Assembly: GCA_025449115.1 (NCBI GenBank)
Contig: JAHLKC010000008.1
Location: 310,001 to 374,000 of the forward strand
Origin: Chytridium lagenaria
Lineage: Eukaryota; Chytridiomycota; Chytridiomycetes; Chytridiales; Chytridiaceae
Reading direction: 5' to 3'
DNA: 64,000 bases
Positions 1-11,186 of this stretch are shown here, in pieces; within the stretch, counting starts at the first letter, position 1; every line of letters begins with the position of its first letter. Position numbers and translations under genes: made by a program. The notes beneath the pieces were generated by a model, which was not told the origin of the DNA, ran no database searches, and worked only from the letters and a program-made list of their open reading frames with translations.

Positions 1-721
1 TGTTGCAGCGGCCGTTGGGGAGGATTCCGGACCACCAGACTTTGAGATGATTAAGGCTCTTATGGTTTCAGCCTTGTATCCTAACGGTAAGATATTTGGC
101 TGATTGATTTTCTGTGTTGACGGCGTTATTATCCTTTTTTCTAAACTCTCTCCTAGTCATTAAGCTTGAAGCTCCTCTTGATAAGGCACCAACAGCTGGC
201 AACATGAAGTTGATTGTTAAAGGTGGCGAAGAGGTGTCTATTCACCCATCTTCTGTGGTAAGTTTTGGAAGAGGTGTAAGATATTTCTTTGTGCTAACAA
301 TATGATTTTATTGTAGAATTGGAAAGTATCGAAGTACCCTTCACCTTTCCTTGTATACCACGAGAAGGTCAAGACCACGAAAGTGTTCATCCGTGACTCA
401 ACGTGTGTTGGACCGTTGGCAATTGCATTTTTCGGCGGAAAACTGACATGGGATCGGAACCAAGGAATTATTAATGTCGATGATGGTGATCTAACATTAT
501 GCTACTTTGTGCGATGCTAATATCATTAATTAGGCTGGATCCGATTTGCGGCCACCCATCGAGTATCATCTATTATTGAAGCAACACGTATTGCGTTAGA
601 CGATCTTCTTCAAATGAAAATCGAAAACCCTCAGCTCGCCATCGAAGAGACGAGGTTAATTAAGGAAATTGTGCAGCTTATTACAAGGACTGCTAGAATC
701 GACATCGGAAGTCATCGTTAG
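1..721 (+). CDS. DHX57-like DEAH-box RNA helicase, C-terminal part
   Basis: This is the 3' end of a gene that enters from the left edge. The exons translate to the C-terminal OB-fold region of DEAH-box helicases. Visible motifs are ALYPN, an IHPSSVN block, YHEKVKTTKVFIRD, a FFGG turn and DDGWIRFAA, closing with an amphipathic helix before the TAG at 719-721. The order and wording of these motifs fit the DHX57/DHX29/DHX36 group, and DHX57 best. Three short GT-AG introns restore the frame: 87-156, 258-316 and 486-533. The helicase core is outside the window. The family unwinds RNA or RNP structures using ATP; the exact substrate cannot be inferred here. Confidence 0.85.
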
Positions 722-766
722 ATCCTTTTTTTTGGGGGGGAACTTGCAATTATTTATATTAAAGTA

Positions 767-2294
767 TCATCGCCATAAATGGAAAGAGTGGTCATAAAAA
801 GATGCGGTTCCTTTTAAGTCGCGGAGGTGAGGGTTACGGGAGTGGCACCAACTTGCACCGTATCCAAGATTACCGTGGTCGCCGTCGTGGTAATGCGTGA
901 GAATGGTAGTTTCTTTATGGATTGTGGGCTTCAGTCAGCGGAATCTTAAGGAAGTAGGAATGTAAAGTTCCTTACCACAGCCCTCTAAATTTATATCTAC
1001 GACGTGAAAGCCATTCTGCATGGATGCCGTCAATATTCGCGAAGGATTTGTGGGATGCCATCTGAATCGCCAAACACCGCCGCCAATATGGTATTCTAGC
1101 AGAGGACTTCTCATGTTTCGTTTGTCCCATACAAACAGATGTTCATCATAGCTTGGCCAAAACCGTAAGAATTAAAAAGTGTATGGATTTATATCAACCT
1201 TCCTGTGCCTACAATGTTTTCGTTTGTTGGGTGGCTTTCAATACTACATACACCGGCAGAGTGTCTACATTGGCATAAGAAAAGTCAACCAAGAAAAAAG
1301 GAAATACCTTGAGCTGTTTAAATTTGAAAACGGAGGATTCATTCTTAAATCCCAACGCCTTAACCTTCCATCATCGCCGCCTAACACACGAGTATCATTA
1401 AATATATTGTATTGAAAGACGAGGGGTGGGGGGGAAGGCTTAAATTTGGAAAAGGGCAAAAAAAATACGTGCACTATAAAATCTCACCCGATAATATTAC
1501 ATTATCATCATAAGCATCAAAAGCCGCAATCCAAGCCTCAAAGTCATGCGCTTTCCAATTCGACGCGGAAAAAAGACCTCTTTCGTTATTTAACTCCAAC
1601 GCTTCAATGGTCCCATCGCTCTGGCTAACGGCTAATCTCCATGACGTTCTGTGAAAAGTAAAAAGATTAGTCCATGATTTAATGTTGAATCATTACCTTG
1701 GTTTCGAGAAGCGTGATGACCAGTCTAGGGAGAGACAGAGGACTTTTTCCAGTCCGTTTGAAAAAGATGCGGTTTGTTCGAGGGCTTCGTTCTAGCAAAG
1801 AGTCAATTCAAGAATAAATTCGAGATTTGCCTTGAGACTGTGTATAGATACGGATCCGAGAGCGTCTGCAAGTGCGAGGCATGGTGCGCTATTTTCGAGT
1901 TCGGACCTGTAATATAAGATTAGGGATTTACTTTTCTTTTCAAGTCGAGATTCCACCATTTGATATCCAGGATGGCTGCTGTATTCTGCGCGAGTATATT
2001 ATCACTGGTCACAGAAAGCTTAACAATAAAGCTATATTAGTGATGTCGCTCTTACAGCTCTATTTTCCCATCAGATCCGGATCTTTCAGAAACTCTAAAC
2101 AACATCAACCTTCCCGTCCTCTTAATTTCCGCAGCGGTTCCGTCAACAGGTTCCTCCTCATTCGCCACCTCCTTCTTCTCATCTTTTAGTACTTCATAAG
2201 TTCCAACAGCGACAAGATCTTGATGATCTATGGAAGGACAGAACTCGACAGCATCTGCGCATAGCACAGTGTCGTATCTACAAAGAGTTGTCAT
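767..2294 (-). CDS. DPH7: Diphthine methyl ester hydrolase, WD40 protein (DPH7/RRT2)
   Basis: Reading leftward, exon 1 gives an N-terminal DTVLCADAVEFCP block, then an ILDIKWW strand, a LALADALGSVSIHSL strand, the family hallmark HDFEAWIAAF, a GDDGRLRRWDLR repeat, and near the end LGYGASWC and TASFYDHSFHLW. These are the blades of DPH7, which hydrolyses methylated diphthine on eEF2 in the diphthamide pathway. I chose the ATG at 2292-2294 because it sits just upstream of the conserved ADAVEF block; the stop is at 767-769. At least six introns are needed. One of them (1792-1830) appears to use a GC donor. The start lies 27 bp from the divergent AlkB-like ATG at 2322, so the two genes probably share a promoter. 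Confidence 0.88.
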
Positions 2295-2321
2295 GACAAT
2301 GAAATATGATAATAGTTGATT

Positions 2322-2972
2322 ATGAACTTTGAGGAACTCTTTGGCAGCGACTCCTGACGCGATGGTGGTGACGCACGCAGTTTTACGAACATGATGCCGT
2401 GAAGGGGTTATACGTGTGGAAGAAGGCAATATCCGAAGGCTCCAGGCGAAATCCTACAAAACTTATCCAATGCTTACCTTCTTGACCCTGCTGTCGGCCG
2501 TAATCAAGCGATGGGTTTCGGTGCTCTCCCACCGTTCGTCAATCCCCTTATCAACCTCAGCACCCGACTTCTACCCACTCACCTTAGCCGTACTCCCGCT
2601 TTTGACCAAATGATAGTTAACCACTACCATCCTGGAGACGGCATAAAACCACATCTCGATCTCGATAAGTTTGAGGATGGAGTCATCATTGCAAGTTTCC
2701 TGTCATCTCTCGTGATGGAATTTAGAAGATGCGATGAGGATGAAGGGGCGGGTTATGATTTGAAGCCGATGCATGGGTTGAAACCCTCTGTGGGCGTTTT
2801 GTTGGAACCCGGAGATATTGTGTGTCTTTGTGGCGACGCGAGGTATAAATGGACGCATTGTATTGCGTATCGCTTGGAAGATCTGTGGACGGATAAAGAA
2901 GGAAATGACCATGTTTTACAGAGGGGAGAACGGATATCTATTACATTACGACGACTCGTACCCGATCCATAA
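2322..2972 (+). CDS. AlkB-family 2-oxoglutarate/Fe(II) dioxygenase
   Basis: The C-terminal 150 residues carry the AlkB double-stranded beta-helix: RNQAMGFG, NHYHPGDGIKPHLDL with the H-x-D iron ligands, a VMEFR strand, WTHCIAYR with the distal iron histidine, and RISITLRR with the 2-oxoglutarate arginine. Upstream, the peptides FYEHDAVKGLYVW and NLSNAYLLDPAVG are recognisable but lie in different frames. The 5' end therefore needs one intron and/or indel correction, and the proposed ATG at 2322 is tentative. The first ATG in frame with the core is at 2511. The family oxidatively demethylates nucleic acids or proteins; the substrate is unknown here. Stop is at 2970-2972. Confidence 0.75.
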
Positions 2973-3027
2973 CTAATTAATGATACATGGCTGCTACTAT
3001 GTTGATAATTTAAATATAAAGAAGCGT

Positions 3028-5268
3028 TCAATGGCAAAGATTGACGTTGCTGTCGTCGAGCTCTTGGGGCTCTTTGGCTTCGGGTATGAATCTGGATTGA
3101 ATGGAGGTTGCCATGGCGATGGTAGATAGGACGAAAAAGACGAACCAGTAATTAAAGGGGAAGGAGAGATGGTTGGTGAGACTCCATGCCCACATGATAC
3201 CGCCTACCGCTGGACCTAAGGGGTATCGTAAGGAAAACTGTTGATTTTTTTACGATGCGTACCAATACTCCTGACGAATGCGGCCGTGGTCTGCCCAATC
3301 CCGTTGACGATGCCCAGCTTAGTTTTTCCGGCTGAGTTGTTAATCTTTATCAAAAATTAACGTAATCCGCATTTTAAAGAGCTATAAACGATATACGCAC
3401 CATGATCATAACTGAAGTGAAGGCTAAAACGTTACAGAAATGCCGGCAAGCCATATTCAATAATAACGCAGGCCATGTCCACAATCTTGCAGTTGCGCTG
3501 CCATTCGCCAGAAACATTGACACGGCGGGGAAGATTGGGAAAATGAAAGCATAGCAGAGTACTGCGAACTGATAAAGCTTGACAGCGGAGAAGAATCTCG
3601 AGAGGTATGGATATACAATGAGCTGAATGAAGAGAGTCAAGCAGCCCATGAGTGAAAGGCAGAACCCGATGTCGCTGGAAGTAAAACCGAGGCCACCTTA
3701 AAAATCAGAAATGCCCAGTCGTTGTAGCGTACCGTCTGCGAGGGGTGACGACCCATAAACTGAAAGTCTCGTCGAAAATAATGTTTTGAAAAGATAACAT
3801 TCCATATCCCAGAATCGAATAAAACGCAACAAAAGGAATCAACGGTTCCTTCAGGTTTGTCTTATGTTTGGGAACCTTCACTTCCTCCTCTTCTGCCTCC
3901 TCACGCACATCTATCTGCGTAAACACCGAATCCCTCGTCTGTCCTGAGCTCGAGCCCTCATTAACCGTCTCGCTTCTCAGAATTTCACCCGCATGTGTAG
4001 GCGGCGCCTTAGCCTCAACGTCATCGTCTGTGGGAGAGGAGCGTATGCACCCTTTCGAACGGACGTTTCTTCGAAAAAGAAGAAACCGACAACGAAGCCG
4101 ATCATGCTGATGATAGCCGAGATTAGACACGGAAGAAAGTAGGGGTTTTCTTTCAGGAAGACGCATTTGCCGAATAGAGACGGGAAGTTTGTGACGGGAT
4201 TCGAGAGGAAACCGCCAAGGACGGGACCGCAAATCATGCCAATACTCCACATTAATCTACACAAAGACTATGTCAATATTTTTTTTTTAACTGAGAAGGA
4301 AAACTAAGATATAAATATATATCCTCTTGCTGCTAGAAAAGTATGAAATAAAGAAAAAGTAGCAAAACTTGGAAATAGAATAGGTATCGCGTGAAGCTGA
4401 TAATTATTGGTGCTCTCATACTTCGGAAAAATCAAAAGCAAAGAAAAGAGAGTCATCCACTTACCCAAACATAGAAAACCCTTTAGCCTGATTTGTTGAG
4501 TCCGTTATCTCCCCCATAACACATTTCGCAACCCCAATATTCCCATTCAAGAAACCACACGCCGCCCTCGAAAAAATTGCCATACCCAATGAATGCGACA
4601 TTCCAAACATGAGAATCGTGAGCGTATTTCCAATAAGCCCCAAAAGAAGAACAGGCCGACGTCCCACGCGATCACTGAACCAGCCCCAGAATATACTGTC
4701 TGTGTTAGAAGAAAAATGGTGTCTATATTACCTTGTGAGGAATTGAGCGAGACTGAAGGAGGACGCGATGAAACCGACGTAGTAACCGATTTGCTTTTCA
4801 TCGGATTCGCCGTTAGATCCGGCGGCGAGAAAGTCGCGGACATAAGTATACAAATGGGACTAAACTCGCGTCAACATATAGTGAAGGTGAACTTTCTTAC
4901 ATAAAATCGTCATGGACATCGGTTCACTGAAGATAACGGTACATAAAATAAACATCATTTTCCTAGGAAGAGGGGTTTGTTTTACGCCTACGGAACCATG
5001 AAGGTTTTTGGGTGTGACAACGCTGCTGGATTGAAGTCGATCGTTGCTACAGAGCTGAATGAGGAGAGGTGTCGCCACAGTGCTCGGGCTTCATCATTTT
5101 CGATTGGTTCGGATTCCGGTTCAAGACGAGGAGAACGGGGGAGCGGCGTTGGATCGATACTGTCTGGCGAGTTAGGTGTTGAGGTGAGGATGAGGATGAT
5201 GATGGTGATGATGATGATGGAGGAGGAAGAGGGATGATGGGGGTGTGGTGATCAGAGGAGAGAGGCAT
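3028..5268 (-). CDS. Major facilitator superfamily transporter (ZIF1-like group)
   Basis: The exons encode a 12-helix-type MFS protein. The N-terminal tail is proline/serine-rich and cytosolic-looking, followed by LPRKMMFILCTVIF (helix 1). MFS motif A then reads WFSDRVGRRPVLLLG, with GFLNGNIGVAKCVMGEITD (helix 4/5) and MWSIGMICGPVLGG after it. A polar loop rich in Glu precedes the second half, which includes MGCLTLFIQLIVYPYL. The pattern matches fungal MFS proteins related to plant ZINC INDUCED FACILITATOR. The substrate cannot be called. The frame breaks after the helix-6 FFFFEET peptide, probably an indel. The initiator is uncertain: ATGs at 5295 and 5268 are in one frame, and the exon 1 junction near 5050-5080 would require a very short intron. 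Stop is at 3028-3030. Confidence 0.78.
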
Positions 5269-5451
5269 GGTGATGATGTAGTTAATTGATGACAAAAAAC
5301 ACTACACTACTCTGCGCAAAGGTGTCTATTATTTTTTAATTATTGACAATGAGGATGGATGATACATAATCGGAGAGCCAATCAAGGGTAGTCAGGAGAC
5401 TAGTTTAGTTTATTATTATTACGATAGTAATGTTTGGAGAATGGCAATATT

Positions 5452-5634
5452 TTAAGGGCTAGATCCAGTTGGGTAAATCTCCTTGATTGTCATGGGTAAA
5501 CAGAACTGCGGTATTTGAGGTGCCGACAGAAAGATCTTGTTCTCCCTTTCGGCCTTGTTGATCTTCATTTCTTTATTGAAAACATCGTCTTCGGCATGAA
5601 ACACAGCCAATATTAAAGCGTCTACCTCGGACAT
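5452..5634 (-). CDS. Small ORF of 60 codons, unrecognised
   Basis: An ATG-started ORF begins MSEVDALILAVFHAEDDVF and is charged in its middle third. I do not recognise the product. Some support comes from upstream: reading leftward, a good donor (GTAAGC) and a CAG acceptor enclose about 85 bp just before the ATG, as expected for an intron in the 5' untranslated leader. It sits between the transporter start and the divergent DUF5522 gene, in a gap that is otherwise empty. It could equally be a chance ORF. Confidence 0.35.
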   Translation of the reverse strand: MSEVDALILAVFHAEDDVFNKEMKINKAERENKIFLSAPQIPQFCLPMTIKEIYPTGSSP

Positions 5635-5878
5635 TCTGACGTTCCCAGATTACTGAAACACCAGCATACTACACTACTGTTCAACTATGACATTCCATCT
5701 TCATCCTCTAGTCTCCATCACAACAAACGGGCTTACCGTGAACGACGTATTCCAAACTCAGCTCCTACCTTAATCCCTGTCCCATCACCCAATGTTTTTT
5801 GTTTACAAAATTGTCACCCACAAAAAGAGAAAGTGCGCCATCAAAGTTGTCCAGTTTTTGGGGGGTACCCAAAAGCTA

Positions 5879-6250
5879 ATGTCCCGTCTCCTCCGATTCT
5901 ATTCCACCCTCCGTCAACCCTCAATGGCCTCCATCGCAGCTCAATCCGAAGCCGCAGCACCCTACATGGCCGTTCACGATGCAGCCGTCAAGGACAGTAA
6001 GGAAGTCTACACAGATCCTGCAACAGGGTATACCGTCTTTACCGAACTATCGCATTTAAAGAGAGGGTACTGCTGTGGTAATACTTGCAGGTAGGAGAAA
6101 ACTGTTTAAAAGAGTAAACGTTTAATGGATTTTAGGCATTGTCCGTTTGCCTACGAGAATGTGGGGAAACCGGATCGTATCAAAGAACAAAAGAAAGAAG
6201 CTCAAGCACTCAAAAAGGCAGCGTTGGCGGCGGCAGCATCAAACTCGTAA
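5879..6250 (+). CDS. DUF5522 (C1orf53-like) small mitochondrial-type protein
   Basis: The hallmark segment TDPATGYTVFTELSHLKRG followed by YCCGNTCRHCPF identifies the DUF5522 family, whose four closely spaced cysteines look suited to metal or Fe-S binding. The function of the family is not known. An intron at 6091-6135 splits the codon between the Cys-Arg-His residues of this motif, and splicing restores it exactly. I prefer the ATG at 5879 over the upstream one at 5792 because it gives an arginine- and serine-rich presequence (MSRLLRFYSTLRQP) typical of mitochondrial import. The tail is Lys/Ala-rich and ends at 6248-6250. It is convergent with the prolyl-tRNA synthetase gene. Confidence 0.85.
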
Positions 6251-6453
6251 AACTGAAGATTAAATCAACGGAAACGATACCAATCCACAAGCTAAAACGA
6301 CAAAGTCTAATCACCGTACAGGAATTACTCCCTCAAAAAAAAACCTCATTTTAAATGTCTACAATGTTCTCGTAAATCGGACATATATGGTCCATCTCTG
6401 AATATAAAATACAATATTTAAACTAAAACAAATTCTTTATTCGTATGTTAAAT

Positions 6454-9400
6454 TTAGTAAGAACGGCCCCAGAGAGCGTAAGACTTGGCTTTGTGATCGC
6501 ATGCGAAGCACTTGGTGACGCCAGGCTTGATGGGGTTCTCCTTGGGCTGGTCAAAGGGAATGCAGAGTGTCTTGGCTCCCATGGAAGGGGCTTTGTCGTC
6601 GACGGGGCCGTCGCCTTGAGCCCTGTTGACAATTACAGTATTAAAGCATATCCCAAATACAGAAACGGCCACTTAGTGCCAACAACCACCAAACTAAATC
6701 ACGAAACGACGAAATAATGGAAAACAAGTATATAAAAAATAAAAAGACTCACATCCTTCCACTCCTCTCCTTCACATCCTTTTCACACTCCACACGCTCA
6801 CACCACGGTGCAAGGATAATGTTCTTTCCATCAAGAGCCTTCACGAACCCATCCCAAGTCTCGAGGCGAATCAAATGCTCATCCCTCTCCTTCTTGGCGC
6901 TGTCGAACATTTCCTTCTGGATCTTGGTTAAAAGCTCAGGAACCTCCTTGGTGATAGTCTTGAGGGAGATTTGCTTAGGAGCGACGGAGGCGAGGCGGAA
7001 CACGGCACGGGTTTCGTTCTTGGCAATGTCCTTGGGGCCAACTTCGAGGCGGATGGGGACACCCTTTGTACGAAAATGTAAACATTAAGAAAGGTTTGGA
7101 CAAGGAAAAAATTGAGGTTGAAAAACTCACCCTCATCTCCCAGTGGTTAAACTTGTATCCAGGGGTGTAGTTCTCTCGGAAATCACCCTTAACACGCACA
7201 CCTGCCGCCTTAAGCGTTTTAACAAGATCCTCTGCATACTGATGAATCTTCTTCCTCTCCTCCGCTGTTGTCTTCGCGGTAATACCGGTGGGCACAACCA
7301 CAGCCTGCACGGCCGCAACCATAGGTGGCAACACCAACCCCTTATCATACCATGCACCATGACCATAACTCCAATAGTCCTGGTGGACAATCCCCAAGAG
7401 TTCTGCCACACAAACTGTTTCTCGCCCTCATCATTCTCGATAACAATCTTAAACATTTTAGCAAAGTTTTGGCCGAGACAGTGGGAGGTGGCGCCTTGGA
7501 TACCACGGCCGGTGGAGGGGACAAAACCTTCAACGGTGGTAGTGTAGAGACCGCCGGCGAATTTCTCGTTTTCGGATTTCTTGCCGGGAACGACGGGGAC
7601 AGCGAGAAGCTCTTCGTAGACGCGGCGGTAGAGGTCGAGGATTTGGAGAACCTCGGTGTCGGCTTCCTCCTTGGTGGCAAAGGCAGTGTGGCCCTCTTGC
7701 CAAAGGAACTCGCGAGTACGGATGAAGGGAACTGAAATAATTATTAGTATCGCTACAGTCAAATATACTTCAATCAAATAGGAAGGAAATATGGCAGTTG
7801 ATTAAAATAAATAGAAAAGAATGCTTACGGGGGTTCTTAAACTCCCAGCGAACAACGTTGCACCACTGGTTCAACCTGACGGGGAGATCACGGTGACTCT
7901 GAACCCATTTTGCGTAAGCAGGGTACATAACGGTTTCGGAGGTAGGACGGACAGCAACGGGTTCATGAAGATCTGAGCTTCCACTATAGTAATAATAGTC
8001 AACAGTATTAATACGAAAAACAAATATGAAAATAAATAAAATTACTCACGCTTTAGTAACCCAGGCTACCTCAGGGGCGAAGCCCTCAATGTGGTCCTTC
8101 TCACGCTCCAAAGCCTTTTGGGACACGAACATGGGGAAGTAACAATCTTCAACCCCAAGATCCTCAATGGCACCTCCAAAGAAAACTATTGTAAAAAAAA
8201 AAGTCAAATCAAAGCCACATTCAGAGCAAACGGGGGCAACAGAATATATGCCGCCCAACGGAAAAAGAGCTTACCCTGAATCTCTTTCCAGATCTTAAAC
8301 GCCCATGGACGCAGAATGTAACATCCACTAATGTCATAGTAATCCATCATCTCGGTACGCAACAAAGTCTGCTGATACCAAGTTGGGAAATCCTCACTCT
8401 TCTTCACCTCGATTCCGATCTTCACTTCCTTCCCAGTGCCCTCCTCAGGAGCGGCAGTCTTGGGTTTAGCAGCCGCCGAGTTCTTTACCGCCTTGCCTGC
8501 AGCAGGAGTTGCAGGGGCGGCGGCAGTAAGGTTGGCAAAATCCACCGTTTTAAATTCAAAGCCCTCGCCGCTAATAAAGGAACGAACGTTAGAGGCAGAG
8601 ACGAAGACGGATTGGGATGCGGAGAACGCGCGGAAGCCGAGGTGAGTGGTGGCCTTGGCGAAGAGGCGGCTGTCGACAATGACAGAGATGGATGCCTTGT
8701 CCGCGACGTTGACCAGAGAGAAGGGAGAGACTATTTAAATGAAAAAGAGAAATTATATGCGTCAATATAACTGCAATCCATTGTTTAATCACAAGCAAAA
8801 TGGTTAAGTTCGTCAAGAGCACTGTATAAATATATATAGCTTCGTCCCCGTCTAAATGCCGCGATACCCAAATGCTTTCCGTTCATGAAAAAATTGAAAC
8901 AAGCATATGTGATATTACCATCGATGCGGGGGACCTTGAAAAGGCTAATGACAAGATCATCCGCAGCAGCCCTCGACTCCTTAGCACCAAGATGCTTTCC
9001 AAGAGCTCCGATAGAGAATTCACTGTCCTCAAGTGCAATCACAAGAAACGGAATCGCATCAGCTCCCTTGGGCTTGATAACCAGAGTTTTTGTGAGAGCA
9101 AAGTCGGTGATGCCAGAAGGAGGGTTAGCCTTGACGGTCTCGACCCATTCCTTTGCGGAAGAGGTGGTGGCGTGGTCGTGGAACTTGAAACGGAAGCTCT
9201 TGTCGCTAAGAAGCGTCTTGAGGGATTCTGCAGAGGACATTTTAGAGGAGGCGAGGAAAACGGATAGTTCTTCTTTTGAGTAGGTTTTTGAAATGGGCCT
9301 TGTCGTTGAGGCAAAGGATGATCGTTGGAACAAGAGATCTGATGATCGCAGTAGCGGTTGATGGGTTGATGCCTTGATGCAAGGACGAGAAATTGTAGTA

Positions 9401-9561
9401 GACGTGTGGACAGTCGCTGATGAGCTGACGGCTGGCAGACGATGGAGGTAATGAACGGAAGATAGCGAGAGGATGGAGGATGATGGAAATGATGTTCTTT
9501 TTAAGAATCCACGGGGACCTTTACGACGCGATGCAGCAGCAAGAGCACCAGCAAATTGCAT
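6454..9561 (-). CDS. Prolyl-tRNA synthetase, eukaryote/archaeal type, with N-terminal YbaK-like domain
   Basis: The order of domains is an N-terminal extension, a YbaK/ProX-type editing-like domain (about residues 107-270, beginning [11 protein letters not shown]), an Ala/Pro-rich linker, and then the class II catalytic core. The core shows [48 protein letters not shown] and FVWQNSWGL. An anticodon-binding domain follows (YDKGLVLPP, then QAVVVPTGI), and the C-terminus ends ALWGRSY at 6454-6456, as in cytoplasmic ProRS. The YbaK fusion also occurs in yeast ProRS. An intron of about 195 bp lies between VPRID and VSPFSL. Frames change near 7345 inside the anticodon-domain junction, probably an indel. 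The first 106 residues are Ser/Arg-rich and look like a mitochondrial presequence, with the cytosolic start at the internal Met107. Confidence 0.9.
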
Positions 9562-11186
9562 ACAGCGAAAAAAAGTATGACGATTTCGGTTGTCTCTACG
9601 GAAAATAAAAATGGATAGATTTCATCACCATAAACCAAGTGACGCAGTTGCGAACTGTGCTGAGAGAGTATGGCGTTTCTTGCGATCCGGTTCATAAGCG
9701 AGGGGGGAGTAGGCTTGTAGGTTGAGGTTGAGGTTGAGGTGAAGTGGCGTTGGTGTGTGGGAGGAAGGAGCTTTGATTGCTTGAGTTGCTGATAAGGGGT
9801 GATTAAACAGCTAAACAGCAGCAAGGACACATCGTTTCATATCAGCAACTCATGTTAGGATTGAGCCATTTGGTTCATTTACTGTCCAGATTCATGTAGA
9901 TGGCCGCATCGGGTCCATCGAGCAAGGCTTGAACAGAAGAAGGCGATGATGTTCATTGCATGGATATGGGCCGGAGCAGTTAAATGCGATTGTTTTTATT
10001 AATGCTGTTAAAAGCGAACGGCAGGAGTTGCTACATCGCCAGCAAGCAACCTTCATGATTGTCCAGCGCTCCAGATTATGATTCAATTACCTAGTGAAAG
10101 GACACTCTAACGACACAAGATACGCAAACTCCTATTGCACCCATCAGCTGAGAAACAGCGACGCTTTTAAAACCACGATCATCCGAAGGGTTCAAATGAA
10201 CGGAATTCAGACAAGAAGCTCTAGAGGTCCAAAAGATAGGTAGCAAAACCAACGACACATGCAACGACTCGAATCAAGTCGTTACCCACCCATGATACAC
10301 TTTATCTCACCACCACACCAGCAGCATACCGCCTTCTGATCCACATCACGACCGGATACTTACATGCCCCACAACACCCTTTGGCCAACTCCTCCATTGC
10401 ACCCACCCACCTACCACACAATCAGGCAGTCCAGACCCAGACGGAAAGCTTATTTTCTTATGTTTTTCAATTAATAATTTTTGTACGTCCCCCTCCAAAA
10501 AAAAGAGCGACGCATCCTCACCATCAGCGATTACCTGCCGCCATCCACACCCTTCATCAGCAGGTGTAAAACAAGTGAACCTTCATTCATCATTGCGCAT
10601 TCCACGTCGGCACCAGAAGTAACATCCTTGCTGCTGTCGTCCGTAGGTGTGTATTCCGCATTGCAAAATACCACTCCCATCTCTTGTCTTGGGTCGTGGG
10701 CGTCAACTTCTCACGTCCACCCGCATCACACACACGTCCCATACACATCACGCACAAAGACTGACACCACCATCACCCCTTCACGTCTCGTTACGTTGTA
10801 GACACACGCTTGGAACAGCATCGTCTCATTTGCTGCCATCACGTCGATTTCTGAGTGCGAAACCTCCACCTTTTATCCGCATACTGTGGGTAAGCTGGCA
10901 AGACTTTATGTACATGCTAAACGTATCCTTAAGACTTAACAGAAAACGCCTTCCATAACAAATAACGCACAAGCGAGATAAAAAAAGACCTGTCCTGCCT
11001 CACAAAAGTCGAGGTACCCTTTTTTCTGAACTCGCCGATGGACGGGCCGGAGACCCATGGTAACATGAGGGGCAACCCAAAACACGCTGAACCTACTACA
11101 ACCAACCCCATGGCCACATCTCCATTAGCCGACGACCCCGCACCCCGTGAATCATCCGAGATCCGACAGAAGACGGTCAATCGAAT
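9562..11186. other. Intergenic region without a supportable gene
   Basis: About 1.6 kb between the divergent prolyl-tRNA synthetase and SANT-protein genes. On the minus strand at 9830-9600 there is a possible leader exon, but its frame does not join cleanly to the synthetase. Short ORFs at 10381-10958 have no recognisable motif and resemble repeated CA/TC-rich sequence (many cat/cac/acc triplets). An ATG at 11038, followed by a Pro/Glu-rich stretch, could be an upstream in-frame start of the SANT gene if one base is missing near 11180. I see no tRNA, rRNA or transposon. Confidence 0.5.

Noticed and set aside
10381..10958. Overlapping ORFs of 60-106 codons in the intergenic region
   Set aside because: Composition is simple (His/Pro/Ser/Thr from CA- and TC-rich DNA), frames overlap one another and there is no recognisable domain or splice pattern.
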